Source of the DNA: Bathymodiolus brooksi
Taxonomy: Eukaryota > Mollusca > Bivalvia > Mytilida > Modiolidae
Assembly (NCBI GenBank): GCA_963680875.1
Contig: OY804579.1
Span: forward strand, 38,772,397 to 38,836,396
DNA length: 64,000 nucleotides
Direction of reading: 5' to 3'
Shown one piece after another: positions 53,701 to 64,000 of the stretch. A program made the translations under genes and the position numbers. Under the pieces are notes generated by a model, which saw only the letters and a list, made by a program, of their open reading frames with translations, ran no database searches and was not told the origin of the DNA. Every line of letters begins with the position of its first letter. The first letter of the stretch is position 1.

Positions 53701-56700
53701 TTTTATATGAAATATGTAATTTTGACAATTTTATGTTGAATATTCAAATTAGGCCTATTTTTTACCAAAAATTGATTTGAAGATCTTTTCCTTTGAAAAC
53801 ACTTGGCCAATTTGAACCAAACATGGCCTGAGTTATCAATTAGGTATGTGTCTGATGATCTCGTCAATCAACTAACATGGCTGATTTTACAGAACACTGG
53901 AGGTAATACTGAAGGCTTTCAGATTTTTTTTTTATTTTAGTTTATTGCATATATAAATCAGGTGTTCCATGAGTGATACAGGCTCTTTAAAACCATCAAG
54001 TTTGTTTTGAATATTTAATGCATTGTCAGGAATCGGTGAAAGTAGACATGTTCATAATTTTTTTACAGTCATATGGAGCTGATAATGACAGAACTTTAGG
54101 AATACCTGGTCAGGTGAGCAGTTTATTATGTAATTATTTTGACAATGTATGGAAATATTAGTTTAGTTACCACTTTCAGAAGAAAAAAATCTTGAGGCTT
54201 TAATTAATGAGAAACATGCTTTTATTTTTATATTTAATTTATTTCATGCATGATGTTCTAATTGATATGGAAAATTTTGACATACTTTTTCAATTAAGGG
54301 AAATTAAGAGAGATCAATTACCATTTTAAGTGGGTAAAAAGTACCTGATACTGCCCCTCCCTGAAAGGCCTGTATCCGGTAGTTTGAATTACCATAGCAA
54401 CATAGAAGAATCTCAAAGCAAACACAAAAACTTCTATCTACAGCTACAGTGAATTTTGTAGAATGTAAACATTAACAGTTGCAATAGTACATTGTTTTAC
54501 ATTATTTTGTGTACCTACATTTATTCTTTATATAATTATGCTTTTATTCATTTCCCAGAACTTGAAAAACGTGATATCAGCGAGATCATTTGTTGGTTGG
54601 TACAATGGACTTCCACAAGATAAAGACGTAAGATTTAATTTAGTTTGACACAACGGGTGCCACTAGTGGAGCAGGAACTGCTTACCCTTCCGGGGCACCT
54701 GGGTTCATCCCTGGTTTTTAGTGGGGTTCGTGTTACTCGATCTTTAGTTTTATGTGTATGTTTTGTAGATCGATTTTTGTTCTTTTTCTTCTGGCCATTG
54801 TGTTGTCTGTCCTTCAATTTACAGATTCTGATTACCCCTTTGGTATCTTCAACTCTTCTTTTTAGTGATATTGAATTGAGGATGGCCATTGAATCCATTT
54901 TCAAAATATTTTTTAATGATCCAGCAAACAAAGTCTATTTTGGGGGAAAAATAATTCTAGTACAACTATTCTTGCACACCGAATATCAAAAATAAATCAT
55001 GAATATCCAAACAATGCTGTAATTCATGACTGCATGTTGGGGCATGATTGAAATATCATTGTTCTGTTACAATCGATTTATTTTTTATATTCATTTAACA
55101 GGTTTAAAGGCATACAAGCTGTCAGAATTGAATTTTTTTGTTTATATTAAAAGTTGCCAATATTCGATGTTTTATACTAATAAATTGTTCTGAACAAAAA
55201 GTCAGGTTTAAAAAATATGCTATAATGTTGTAATTAGTGAAAAGAATTTGAATGTCTGTTGGTGGAATCGCCATTAACATGACCTAATTATAAATCGACT
55301 GCAGTTCCGAAGTTTGCCGAACACTGATAACTGCTATTAATAACCGAGGAAGCATGTTGCATGTAAATTCGTTAGAATTAATATAATTTAAGAAATATAT
55401 CTATGAAATTGGATCCCGGGGTAATCAGTTGATATTATATAATGGTATTTAGTAAGAATGACGCTTAAAATCGGAAATACGTGATGAAATCAATAAAAAC
55501 AAACCCAAACTGTGCAAAGGGACCCGATAAAAGGAAAATTGTAAACAAATTGTATTGCATATTATTGACAACACTTGAGTTGCCTTGATTATATTTTTTT
55601 AGAAAAAAACAGACATGAAGTTCATTATTTTAGTCTCTACTTTAAAAGAGATATCGCCTAGCGTTTTTTCCTGAAAAAAGAATATATAAAAAACGACGAT
55701 GCAATAGACCATTTGCCAATTCCTGACTTGATTCTAAAATTATACACTTTTAACATTTTATTATTTGAGTTATTTCCCTTACAAACTGGTTCCTTTTCAA
55801 TGCAAGAGCAACAGAGAGGATTAAGAATTTGAGTATAATTTTCTTAAAATTTATAGATAATTGAACCTTGTAAAATTATAGAAGTTAACTTTATAGCAAA
55901 TAAAAAATTCACAAGTTGTTACAACATTTAAATTTTATACAGTATGAGCAAAATATATGTCATTTTGGTTGAATATTGCATGAAATTGACACTTTTGTAT
56001 GCCTCAAAGGGAAGCAACTACTACAAACATGTGGGAAAAAAACGTATAATTTTAGAATCAAGTCGGAAACTGGCAAATCGGCTATTCTACTGTGAAAATA
56101 CGATTCGGCCGAAAAAAGATACTAAATTATGCATACGTGTTGAAAAATGGAGTAGGTCGGTATAACATCTTTTTTTAATTCTTACACAAAGCTTGCTGAA
56201 TCCTCATTTTCGTGTAGAATCCGTCAATGTTTTTGTTCTTCCACGATTCGATTTGTGCACATCCGACATTTTCTTCATCAACAAACAATTTCGCATATGC
56301 GCAAATGCTTTCCCGAATGAGTTCACTGTCAGGTCGTATGAATATTACGTGGGTCAACATTGAATTCTTTCCTGGATGGAAGAACATCAAACAGCGACGT
56401 ATTTCCTTCGTTCTAGCCTATTTAGGTATGATATTATGAAAAATTTCAACTGAATTAGTGTATAACATCGAATATTGTCAACTTTTAGTATAAACAAAAA
56501 ATTCAATTCTGACAGCCTGTATGCCTTTAACACTTATGTTTGTAATTGTTTATTTTAAAAATAGAAAAGTTTTATACAAATGAAGTTCAATACATACACA
56601 AAATAATATATATAAAAAGATATTTTGTTTTCATACAAACAATTTAAAATACAAGAACAAAGATAATACAATATGTATCAATATGTATCAGCTATTCATT

Positions 56701-59700
56701 GCTTCCTCAACATTAAGCCATTTTTTTTTTATTGATTTAATTTATTAATGGGGGATACATGTATGTAAAAGGTGGACTTTTTTCTATTTTGACATAATAT
56801 TTGAGGTATTCAAGACCTCTATGTTTTACACATATGATTATGTTTGCATTGATAAGAGGTTTCAAGAAGGAACTTGTTCTTCATTGTCCGACGCTCAATG
56901 ATATTTTTGACTGTGAGGTCAAGCAGTTAAATAAATATTTTTATTTCACAGGGTGAAATATCATCTTTTCTTTCATTAGGAAATCTTAGTAATTTACATG
57001 CATCTGTGTCGAAATATTAAAGAACTGCATTGATGGTATATTGGTTAGTGTGCTCACCTTGAGTACGGTAGATCGTGTGTTCGAGCCCCAGTCGGCAGTG
57101 TGTGAAACTAAATTGTGTGGTATCATAGACCAATCTCTATTTTACATAGACCCCACTGTACAATATATACAAAATTTTGAAAATTTGACATAAACCAGCT
57201 TGATTTTACATAGACATTGTCTATAGGTCTACCGCTAATTTCGCACACTGAGTCGGGTCAAACCAAAGACTATAAAATTGGTATTTGTTGCTTCTCCGCT
57301 AAGTACACAGCATTAAGGAGTAAGAGCAAAGACTGGTTTGCTCGGAATCAGAATAATGTGTCCAAATGAAGCGACATGTCTACCCGCAAACTGTTGTTTC
57401 AGTGAGCTAGCCTTATAAAAATCCATTTTGTACTAGAACGAAGCGGACATCATCATCATTTCTTTGAATGTAACTTGTTCTCGCCATTATATAGCTGAAA
57501 AAATGCTCACTTGACATTAAGCAACAATCACTCACTCACTCATAATATTGAAGTCTTCTCTGAAACCACTGAACCAAATTACCGGTAGACAAAACTTGAT
57601 TTGGATGATCCTTGAGTGGTTCCTATTTATCATTTCAAGAAGAGTGTATTTATTTAAAATAAGAATTTTTCAAATGTCCTAAAATTCTACATAATCTGGA
57701 ATTTGATGAAATTCAAAATGTAGCTGATTGTGATCATATTATGTTAGGGATTTATTGTCGTCTTCCATCAGTAGAAACAGTGGTTTCCCTCCAAGATGCC
57801 AAAAAGGGTGTTTTCTGGTTTTCTGTGAAGGATTTATTTTTCAACCAGTTTTGATGACATTTTCTTCTTTAAGCTCCTTATAAAATTGTCTTAATGATTT
57901 TGTTATGGATGTTACTATTTTCAACATACAGTGAAGCCAACACCCAAAATTTTTGAAGGTTTGATTTTTGGTAGGTTTTTTTTTTCTTTAGATACCTTAT
58001 ATTTTCTGCAAGAAATTTGACTGAGCACTTGTGGTTTTCAAGATAAGGGTCAAAATGGAGCCAAAAAAGAACTTTTTTTCATTTTATGTCCGATTTTTAT
58101 GTGATTTTTTCCATTGATTTTTCTTTTTTTTTGGGGGGGGGGCAAATTCCTGTCAGTAGTCTTCTACCAAATTTGTTTATTTTCTTACTGTTTCCAAAAT
58201 ATGAAGGGACCAAAAGGATCAACACCCAAAATTTTCAATTTTAATTCTAAGCCCGATTTTATGATGAGTTCAGATGTACATTTAAAACGTTTCAAAATCT
58301 TTTCTAAAATGCATTATGCATAAACATGTCTTAAAATGTCAAACCCCTTCCCCCATTTACTCTCATACAATTATTTTATGCTTAAGATAATTTTTGATAT
58401 AACAGAATCACCTTCCTGTTGATGATTTTTCTTTAATTTTTTTTTATTTCAGCTTGAAGTGAACTTTGACACTGAGAGAGCTGCTGTAATTGGTCATGGT
58501 AATGTGGCTGTTGATGTTGCTAGAATTTTACTTACTCCCATTGATCTTTTAAAGGTACAATATATTTATTTTTTCAATAATTTCAACAAAATGTCTTTCT
58601 CCTACTTAGTACAGTGAAACTTGTCTATACCGGTTAAACCCTGCAACATTGTTGTGCCTGTCCCAAGCCATAACCTGGATTTCCAATGTCATAATGTCGT
58701 TGATTGTCTACCCTGAGACACAAAGATAGTATTGTTTTACAGGTATTTTCATACATATATTTTTTTTCTTTCTATTTTGTTATTTTCATTGTAAAACCTT
58801 TTGTATTCTGACAATATTTACTGAGATCAGGTTTGTTTGTTGTTTGTTTTATGGTGTTTAATGCCACTTTCAACAATATTTCAGTTATATTAAGGCAGTC
58901 TTGAGATCAGGAAAAAATTACATGCACATTAGAGGAATAATATTTTGCACATTTAATATATGCTTTTTATTTTTTTTTAAGCTGTAGTTATTGATTATCT
59001 GATGAACATTTCAGAAAACTGACATATCCCAATATGCACTTGATGCATTATCAAAGAGTAGGATTAAGGAAGTAATGATGATTGGTCGACGGGGACCGTT
59101 ACAAGTAGCATTAACCATCAAGGAATTACGGGAAATGATCCGACTTCCCGACTGTAAGCCATTGTTATCTAAAGATGATTTTATTGGAGTGGATAAACTC
59201 ATTCAAGGTAAACTCTAAAATTATTCCTGCTTGTGATATCAGGGTCCTATGGTACCGTGGTAGTTCGATTAAAAATTGAGGGACGAAAATTGATGGAAAT
59301 GTCACATGAATACATGGTATCATAGAACTGATGTATTTAAAACCAACAAGTTTCTATTGAGTAAATAGGCATGGCAGGACTCACACCCGATTAAGATTTC
59401 GGGAAAGAAATTGTTTCAGGGAAATTTAATTCGCTTCATTCATGTCAGAATCATTTTGGAAGTTATTTTTATACAACTGCAAAAATTGTGTGGTCATATT
59501 ATGTTATTGATCTCTCATTGTCGAAATTTATATACTGTACAAGCTATATTAAATAAGTGTTAGAGAATATCGAAGGGGCAATCAGAAATGAACAATCCAG
59601 AGAAACTGGCAACATAGGGTACACAAGACAAAGAAAAACAAAACAAAAACATAGCACAATATGTGTTGGACACCACTATATGCAAATAAACACAAATAAC

Positions 59701-60204
59701 GTAAATAAGACATGAGCCCTCCTACAAACAACTGGAGGTAAAGGCGAACCGAACATCGTTTTTATGCAGAAAACTTACGGAACTCAGACGTAAAGACACA
59801 TAATAGGACAACACAAACAATTTAAAAGATGAACAACACGGACACCAATAAAAAAAATGGGAGTGAACTCAGGTGCTTGCAAAGGGGTAATAAGTTCCTG
59901 TTTCTTATATTTCAGTCGAAGTTCAATATAGAATTTTTCATGAAGAATTTTAGTAATACACAAATGTACTAGGAAACTGATGCATCTCTGATGTTTTTAT
60001 GATTTTATTCTTAAAGATTTACCCAGACCTCGACGGCGCCTTACAGAACTGATGTACAAAACTTGTATGGAACCAACAGAAAAAGATCTGAAATCTTGGG
60101 AGTCAGCACAGAAATCTTGGTCCCTTAAATTCTGTCTTAGTCCATTAGAAATCTTTGGAGATGACATGGTAACTGGTTTGAAGTTAGGAGTAAATAAACT
60201 TCAG
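50646..60204 (+). CDS. FDXR: NADPH:adrenodoxin (ferredoxin) oxidoreductase, mitochondrial, first eight coding exons
   Basis: Exons are 50646-50792, 51838-51933, 52749-52871, 54069-54113, 54559-54627, 58453-58554, 59015-59207 and 60017-60204. They sum to 963 bp, 321 codons, all in phase with GT-AG introns. The enzyme passes electrons from NADPH via FAD to mitochondrial ferredoxin, which serves P450s and Fe-S cluster assembly. An Arg-rich N-terminus without acidic residues ([20 protein letters not shown]) fits a matrix-targeting peptide. The FAD-binding motif is VGAGPAG (34-40). [19 protein letters not shown] follows. The NADPH motif is [13 protein letters not shown] (172-184), and RRGPLQ (219-224) supplies the NADP phosphate-binding arginines. 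About 150-170 C-terminal residues are expected beyond the window, past the minisatellite. Confidence 0.95.
50793..52748 (+). other. FDXR introns 1 and 2 with SINE remnants
   Basis: Intron 1 has two reverse SINE-B fragments (about 50930-51045 and 51140-51290) and a degenerate + SINE-A (about 51297-51650, with AGACAATAAAATTGGTACTT). Intron 2 has another reverse SINE-B fragment (about 51990-52150). Confidence 0.6.
51838..51933 (+). CDS. FDXR: FDXR exon 2
   Basis: It encodes [20 protein letters not shown] then [12 protein letters not shown], one of the most conserved family blocks. The acceptor is TTTTTTTAG and the donor AAG|GTTAGT. Confidence 0.92.
52749..52871 (+). CDS. FDXR: FDXR exon 3
   Basis: It encodes [20 protein letters not shown] then [20 protein letters not shown]. 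The acceptor is CATTTTATAG and the donor TTG|GTAGGT. Confidence 0.92.
52872..54068 (+). repeat. FDXR intron 3: degenerate pearl-type core units
   Basis: Four diverged units begin with a variant of CTCTGAAACCACTTGGCCAA, followed by TTTGAACCAAACTTTGC or similar, at about 52940, 53397, 53559 and 53790. They match the core of the 20591-21250 element but are spaced unevenly (160-460 bp). Confidence 0.55.
54069..54113 (+). CDS. FDXR: FDXR exon 4 (45 bp)
   Basis: It encodes [19 protein letters not shown] and LGIPG are family-typical. The acceptor is TTTTTTTACAG and the donor CAG|GTGAGC. Confidence 0.9.
54559..54627 (+). CDS. FDXR: FDXR exon 5
   Basis: It encodes [20 protein letters not shown] then DKD; the [10 protein letters not shown] block is diagnostic. 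The acceptor is CATTTCCCAG and the donor GAC|GTAAGA. Confidence 0.92.
54640..54880 (+). repeat. Interspersed repeat, second copy
   Basis: It shares CCACTAGTGGAGCAGGAACT, CTGCTTACCCTTCCGGGGCA and GGGTTCGTGTTACTCGATCT with the copy at 16622-16830 and extends farther 5'. Confidence 0.6.
55108..56526. mobile_element. TTAA-flanked element with AGGCATACA ends (Kolobok- or piggyBac-type)
   Basis: The ends are AGGCATACAAGCTGTCAGAA and the complement AGGCATACAGGCTGTCAGAA, matching over about 40 bp. TTAA flanks at 55104-55107 and 56527-56530. TTAA duplication occurs in Kolobok and piggyBac; the AGG start fits Kolobok better. A minus-strand frame (56390-56175, [20 protein letters not shown], then [20 protein letters not shown]) looks protein-like but I do not recognise it. 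It is probably non-autonomous. Confidence 0.7.
57026..57540 (+). mobile_element. SINE-A copy interrupted by a small element
   Basis: The head (57026-57095) has GTGTTCGAGCCCCAGTCGG. The body resumes at 57251 with AGTCGGGTCAAACCAAAGAC. The tail has ATATAGCTGAAAAAATGCTC and CACTCACTC. The interruption is 57096-57250. Confidence 0.8.
57096..57250. mobile_element. 155-bp MITE with CAGTGTGTGAAA ends, 6-bp duplication
   Basis: The left end CAGTGTGTGAAACTAA and the complement of the right end CAGTGTGCGAAATTAG are inverted. AGTCGG is duplicated at 57090-57095 and 57251-57256. Internal TTTTACATAGAC is repeated. Its removal restores the normal SINE B-box region. Confidence 0.8.
58453..58554 (+). CDS. 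FDXR: FDXR exon 6
   Basis: It encodes [20 protein letters not shown] then [14 protein letters not shown], the NADPH-binding loop and helix. The acceptor is TTTTTATTTCAG and the donor AAG|GTACAA. Confidence 0.93.
59015..59207 (+). CDS. FDXR: FDXR exon 7
   Basis: It encodes residues 195-258, with [20 protein letters not shown]. The acceptor is AACATTTCAG and the donor CAAG|GTAAAC, leaving one base for the next exon. Confidence 0.93.
59570..59912 (-). repeat. Interspersed repeat, third copy (reverse)
   Basis: On the minus strand it contains AGGAACTTATTACCCCTTTG, related to CCTTCCGGAGCACCTG-like sequence, and TGAGTTCACTCCCAT. It ends near CTGATTGCCCCTTCGAT, which matches CTGATTGCCCCTTTGAT at 16786. 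It is more diverged than the other two. Confidence 0.5.
60017..60204 (+). CDS. FDXR: FDXR exon 8, source of the downstream minisatellite
   Basis: It encodes residues 259-321, [20 protein letters not shown] to [10 protein letters not shown]. The acceptor is TTATTCTTAAAG and the donor CAG|GTACAT, phase 0. Its last ~55 bp (from AATCTTTGGAGATGACATGG) recur, slightly changed, in every 99-bp unit that follows. Confidence 0.9.
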
Positions 60205-63200
60205 GTACATGTATATCTCATGTAGGTAATGACTTGTGGGTTGTTGCAAATCTCTGGAGATGACATTGTAACAGGTCTGAAATTAGGAGTAGATAAACTT
60301 CAGGTACATGTATATCTCATGTAGGTAATGACTTGTGAGTTGTTACAAATCTCTGGAGATGACATTGTAACAGGTCTGAAGTTAGGAGTAAATAAACTTC
60401 AGGTACATGTATATCTCATGTAGGTAATGACTTGTGAGTTGTTACAAATCTCTGGAGATGACATTGTAACAGGATTGAAGTTAGGAGTAAATAAACTTCA
60501 GGTACATGTATATCTCATGTAGGTAATGACTTGTGAGTTGTTACAAATCTCTGGAGATGACATTGTAACAGGTTTGAAGTTAGGAGTAAATAAACTTCAG
60601 GTACATGTATATCTCATGTAGATAATGACTTGTGAGTTGTTGCAAATCTCTGGAGATGACATTGTAACAGGTCTGCACTTAGGAGTAAATAAACTTCAGG
60701 TACATGTATATCTCATGTAGGTAATGACTTGTGAGTTGTTACAAATCTCTGGAGATGACATTGTAACAGGTCTGAAGTTAGGAGTAAATAAACTTCAGGT
60801 ACATGTATATCTCATGTAGGTAATGACTTGTCAGTTGTTACAAATCTCTGGAGATGACATTGTAACAGGTTTGAAGTTAGGAGTAAATAAACTTCAGGTA
60901 CATGTATATCTCATGTAGGTAATGACTTGTGAGTTGTTACAAATCTCTGGAGATGACATTGTATCAGGTTTGAAGTTAGGAGTAAATAAACTTCAGGTAC
61001 ATGTATGTCTCATGTAGATAATGACTTGTGAGTTGTTGCAAATCTCTAGAGATGACATTGTAACAGGTCTGAAGTTAGGAGTAAATAAACTTCAGGTACA
61101 TGTATATCTCATGTAGATAATGATTGGTGAGTTGTTACAAATCTCTGGAGATGACATTGTAACAGGTCTGAAGTTAGGAGTAAATAAACTTCAGGTACAT
61201 GTATATCTCATGTAGGTAATGACTTGTGAGTTGTTACAAATCTCTGGAGATGACATTGTAACAGGTTTGAAGTTAGGAGTAAATAAACTTCAGGTACATG
61301 TATATCTCATGTAGATGATGACTTGTGAGTTGTTACAAATCTCTGGAGATGACATTGTAACAGGTCTGAAGTTAAGAGTAAATAAACTTCAGGTACATGT
61401 ATATCTCATGTAGGTAATGACTTGTGAGTTGTTACAAATCTCTGGAGATGACATTGTAACAGGTCTGAAGTTAGGAGTAAATAAACCTCAGGTACATGTA
61501 TATCTCATGTAGATAATGACTTGTGAGTTGTTGCAAATCTCTGGAGATGACATTGTAACAGGTCTGAAGTTAAGAGTAAATAAACTTCAGGTACATGTAT
61601 ATCTCATGTAGGTAATGACTTGTGAGTTGTTACAAATCTCTGGAGATGACATTGTAACAGGTCTGAAGTTAAGAGTAAATAAACTTCAGGTACATGTATA
61701 TCTCATGTAGGTAATGACTTGTAAGTTGTTACAAATCTCTGGAGATGACATTGTAACAGGTCTGAAGTTAGGAGTAAATAAACTTCAGGTACATGTATAT
61801 CTCATGTAGGTAATGACTTGTGAGTTGTTACAAATCTCTGGAGATGACATTGTAACAGGTTTGAAGTTAGGAGTAAATAAACTTCAGGTACATGTATATC
61901 TCATGTAGGTAATGACTTGTGAGTTGTTACAAATCTCTGGAGATGACATTGTAACAGGTCTGAAGTTAGGAGTAAATAAACTTCAGGTACATGTATATCT
62001 CATGTAGGTAATGATTGGTGAGTTGTTACAAATCTTTGGAGATGACATTGTAACAGGTCTGAAGTTAGGAGTAAATAAACTTCAGGTACATGTATATCTC
62101 ATGTAGATAATGACTTGTGAGTTGTTGCAAATCTCTGGAGATGACATTGTAACAGGTCTGAAGTTAGGAGTAAATAAACTTCAGGTACATGTATATCTCA
62201 TGTAGGTAATGACTTGTGAGTTGTTACAAATCTCTGGAGATGACATTGTAACAGGTCTGAAGTTAGGAGTAAATAAACTTCAGGTACATGTATATCTCAT
62301 GTAGGTAATGACTTGTGAGTTGTTGCAAATCTCTGGAGATGACATTGTAACAGGTTTGAAGTTAGGAGTAAATAAACTTCAGGTACATGTATATCTCATG
62401 TAGATAATGATTGGTGAGTTGTTACAAATCTCTGGAGATGACATTGTAACAGGTCTGAAGTTAGGAGTAAATAAACTTCAGGTACATGTATATCTCATGT
62501 AGGTAATGACTTGTGAGTTGTTGCAAATCTCTGGAGATGACATTGTAACAGGTCTGAAGTTAGGAGTAAATAAACTTCAGGTACATGTATATCTCATGTA
62601 GGTAATGATTGGTGAGTTGTTACAAATCTCTGGAGATGACATTGTAACAGGTCTGAAGTTAAGAGTAAATAAACTTCAGGTACATGTATATCTCATGTAG
62701 ATAATGACTTGTGAGTTGTTACAAATCTCTGGAGATGACATTGTAACAGGTCTGAACTTAGGAGTAAATAAACTTCAGGTACATGTATATCTCATGTAGA
62801 TGATGACTTGTGAGTTGTTACAAATCTCTGGAGATGACAGACATTGTAACAGGTCTGAAGTTAAGAGTAAATAAACTTCAGGTACATGTATATCTCATGT
62901 AGATAATGACTTGTGAGTTGTTACAAATCTCTGGAGATGACATTGTAACAGGTCTGAAGTTAAGAGTAAATAAACTTCAGGTACATGTATATCTCATGTA
63001 GGTAATGATTGGTGAGTTGTTACAAATCTTTGGAGATGACATTGTAACAGGTCTGAAGTTAGGAGTAAATAAACTTCAGGTACATGTATATCTCATGTAG
63101 ATAATGACTTGTGAGTTATTACAAATCTCTGGAGATGACATTGTAACAGGTCTGAAGTTAGGAGTAAATAAACTTCAGGCACATGTATATCTCATGTAGA

Positions 63201-64000
63201 TAATGACTTGTGAGTTGTTACAAATCTCTGGAGATGACATTGTAACAGGTCTGAAGTTAGGAGTAAATAAACTTAAGGTACATGTATATCTCATGTAGGT
63301 AATGATTGGTGAGTTGTTACAAATCTTTGGAGATGACATTGTAACAGGTCTGAAGTTAGGAGTAAATAAACTTCAGGTACATGTATATCTCATGTAGATA
63401 ATGACTTGTGAGTTGTTGCAAATCTCTGGAGATGACATTGTAACAGGTCTGAAGTTAGGAGTAAATAAACTTCAGGTACATGTATATCTCATGTAGGTAA
63501 TGACTTGTGAGTTGTTACAAATCTCTGGAGATGACATTGTAACAGGTTTGAAGTTAGGAGTAAATAAACTTCAGGTACATGTATATCTCATGTAGATAAT
63601 GACTTGTGAGTTGTTACAAATCTCTGGAGATGACAGACATTGTAACAGGTCTGAAGTTAGGAGTAAATAAACTTCAGGTACATGTATATCTCATGTAGGT
63701 AATGACTTGTGAGTTGTTACAAATCTCTGGAGATGACATTGTAACAGGTCTGAAGTTAGGAGTAAATAAACTTCAGGTACATGTATATCTCATGTAGGTA
63801 ATGACTTGTGAGTTGTTGCAAATCTCTGGAGATGACATTGTAACAGGTTTGAAGTTAGGAGTAAATAAACTTCAGGTACATGTATATCTCATGTAGATAA
63901 TGATTGGTGAGTTGTTACAAATCTCTGGAGATGACATTGTAACAGGTCTGAAGTTAGGAGTAAATAAACTTCAGGTACATGTATATCTCATGTAGGTAAT
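60205..64000 (+). repeat. 99-bp minisatellite made from the FDXR exon 8/intron 8 junction, 38 periods, runs off the window
   Basis: From the true donor at 60205 to the last repeated donor at 63975 is 3770 bp: 38 periods of 99 bp plus two 4-bp insertions (GACAGACATT variants at about 62838 and 63634). Each unit is 48 bp of intron-like sequence (GTACATGTATATCTCATGTA, then GACTTGTGAGTTGTTACAAA) followed by about 51 bp of exon-like sequence (CTCTGGAGATGACATTGTAA, GTTAGGAGTAAATAAACTTC, AG). Units differ from each other by only a few bases (TTGCAAATC/TTACAAATC, GGTAATGACTTGT/GATAATGATTGGT). The copies share differences from the true exon (ATTGTAACAGGTCTG against ATGGTAACTGGTTTG), so they expanded after an initial divergence. 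Confidence 0.95.

Larger units (their letters stand above)
54628..58452 (+). other. FDXR intron 5 (3.8 kb), repeat-filled
   Basis: It contains the second copy of the interspersed repeat (54640-54880), the TTAA-flanked element (55108-56526), a SINE-A split by a MITE (57026-57540), a pearl-core fragment (about 57555-57630) and low-complexity T/G tracts near 58120-58142. Confidence 0.65.
58555..60016 (+). other. FDXR introns 6 and 7
   Basis: Intron 6 has a SINE tail fragment (about 58840-58895, reverse) and a sequence like a TA-type element end (CAGTGAAACTTGTCTATACC at 58612). Intron 7 has the 36561-type repeat (about 59245-59335) and the third interspersed repeat copy. Confidence 0.5.

Noticed and set aside
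60205..64000. CRISPR-like array (regular repeats)
   Set aside because: The whole 99-bp unit is conserved with no unique spacers, the genome is eukaryotic, and the unit derives from the neighbouring exon.

Overview
The window reads as AT-rich, intron-rich animal DNA, most likely from a bivalve mollusc and probably a mussel. This is an inference. It rests on widely spaced exons with GT-AG introns, several tRNA-headed SINE families sharing one 3' tail, and 'pearl'-type elements with ~160-bp tandem cores of the kind described in bivalves. Four multi-exon protein-coding genes could be assembled by hand with every exon junction in phase. Most of the remaining sequence is mobile-element DNA.

Layout. 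(1) 1-17883, + strand: the 3' part of an SR-type splicing-factor gene (RS domain and acidic tail), with introns full of nested transposons and SINEs. (2) 17884-29199: intergenic repeats, including foldbacks, a Helentron-like element, SINEs and a degenerate ~60-bp satellite split by a foldback. (3) 29200-35950, - strand: a complete four-exon coding region for a Rho GDP-dissociation inhibitor of 201 aa. (4) 36675-47034: a stack of nested transposons. A foldback element holds a hAT-like element with a perfect 8-bp target duplication. That element was in turn split by an 8659-bp transposon (38032-46690) with perfect 33-bp terminal inverted repeats and a TA duplication. This large transposon carries an intact Tc1/mariner-type DD34E transposase on the + strand and a three-exon, 416-aa BEN-domain gene on the - strand; the transposase lies inside an intron of the BEN gene. 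A second copy of the hAT-like element at 33209-33730 provides the pre-insertion site. (5) 47035-50638: nested inverted-repeat elements. (6) 50646-60204, + strand: the first eight coding exons (321 residues) of mitochondrial ferredoxin/adrenodoxin reductase. (7) 60205-64000 and beyond: a 99-bp minisatellite, 38 complete periods, built from the end of reductase exon 8, its splice donor and the start of the following intron.

The SR, RhoGDI and reductase genes are ordinary cellular genes with no functional link visible here. The transposase and BEN protein share one pair of transposon ends and are best treated as one mobile unit. That unit and the exon-derived minisatellite are the two most noteworthy items.
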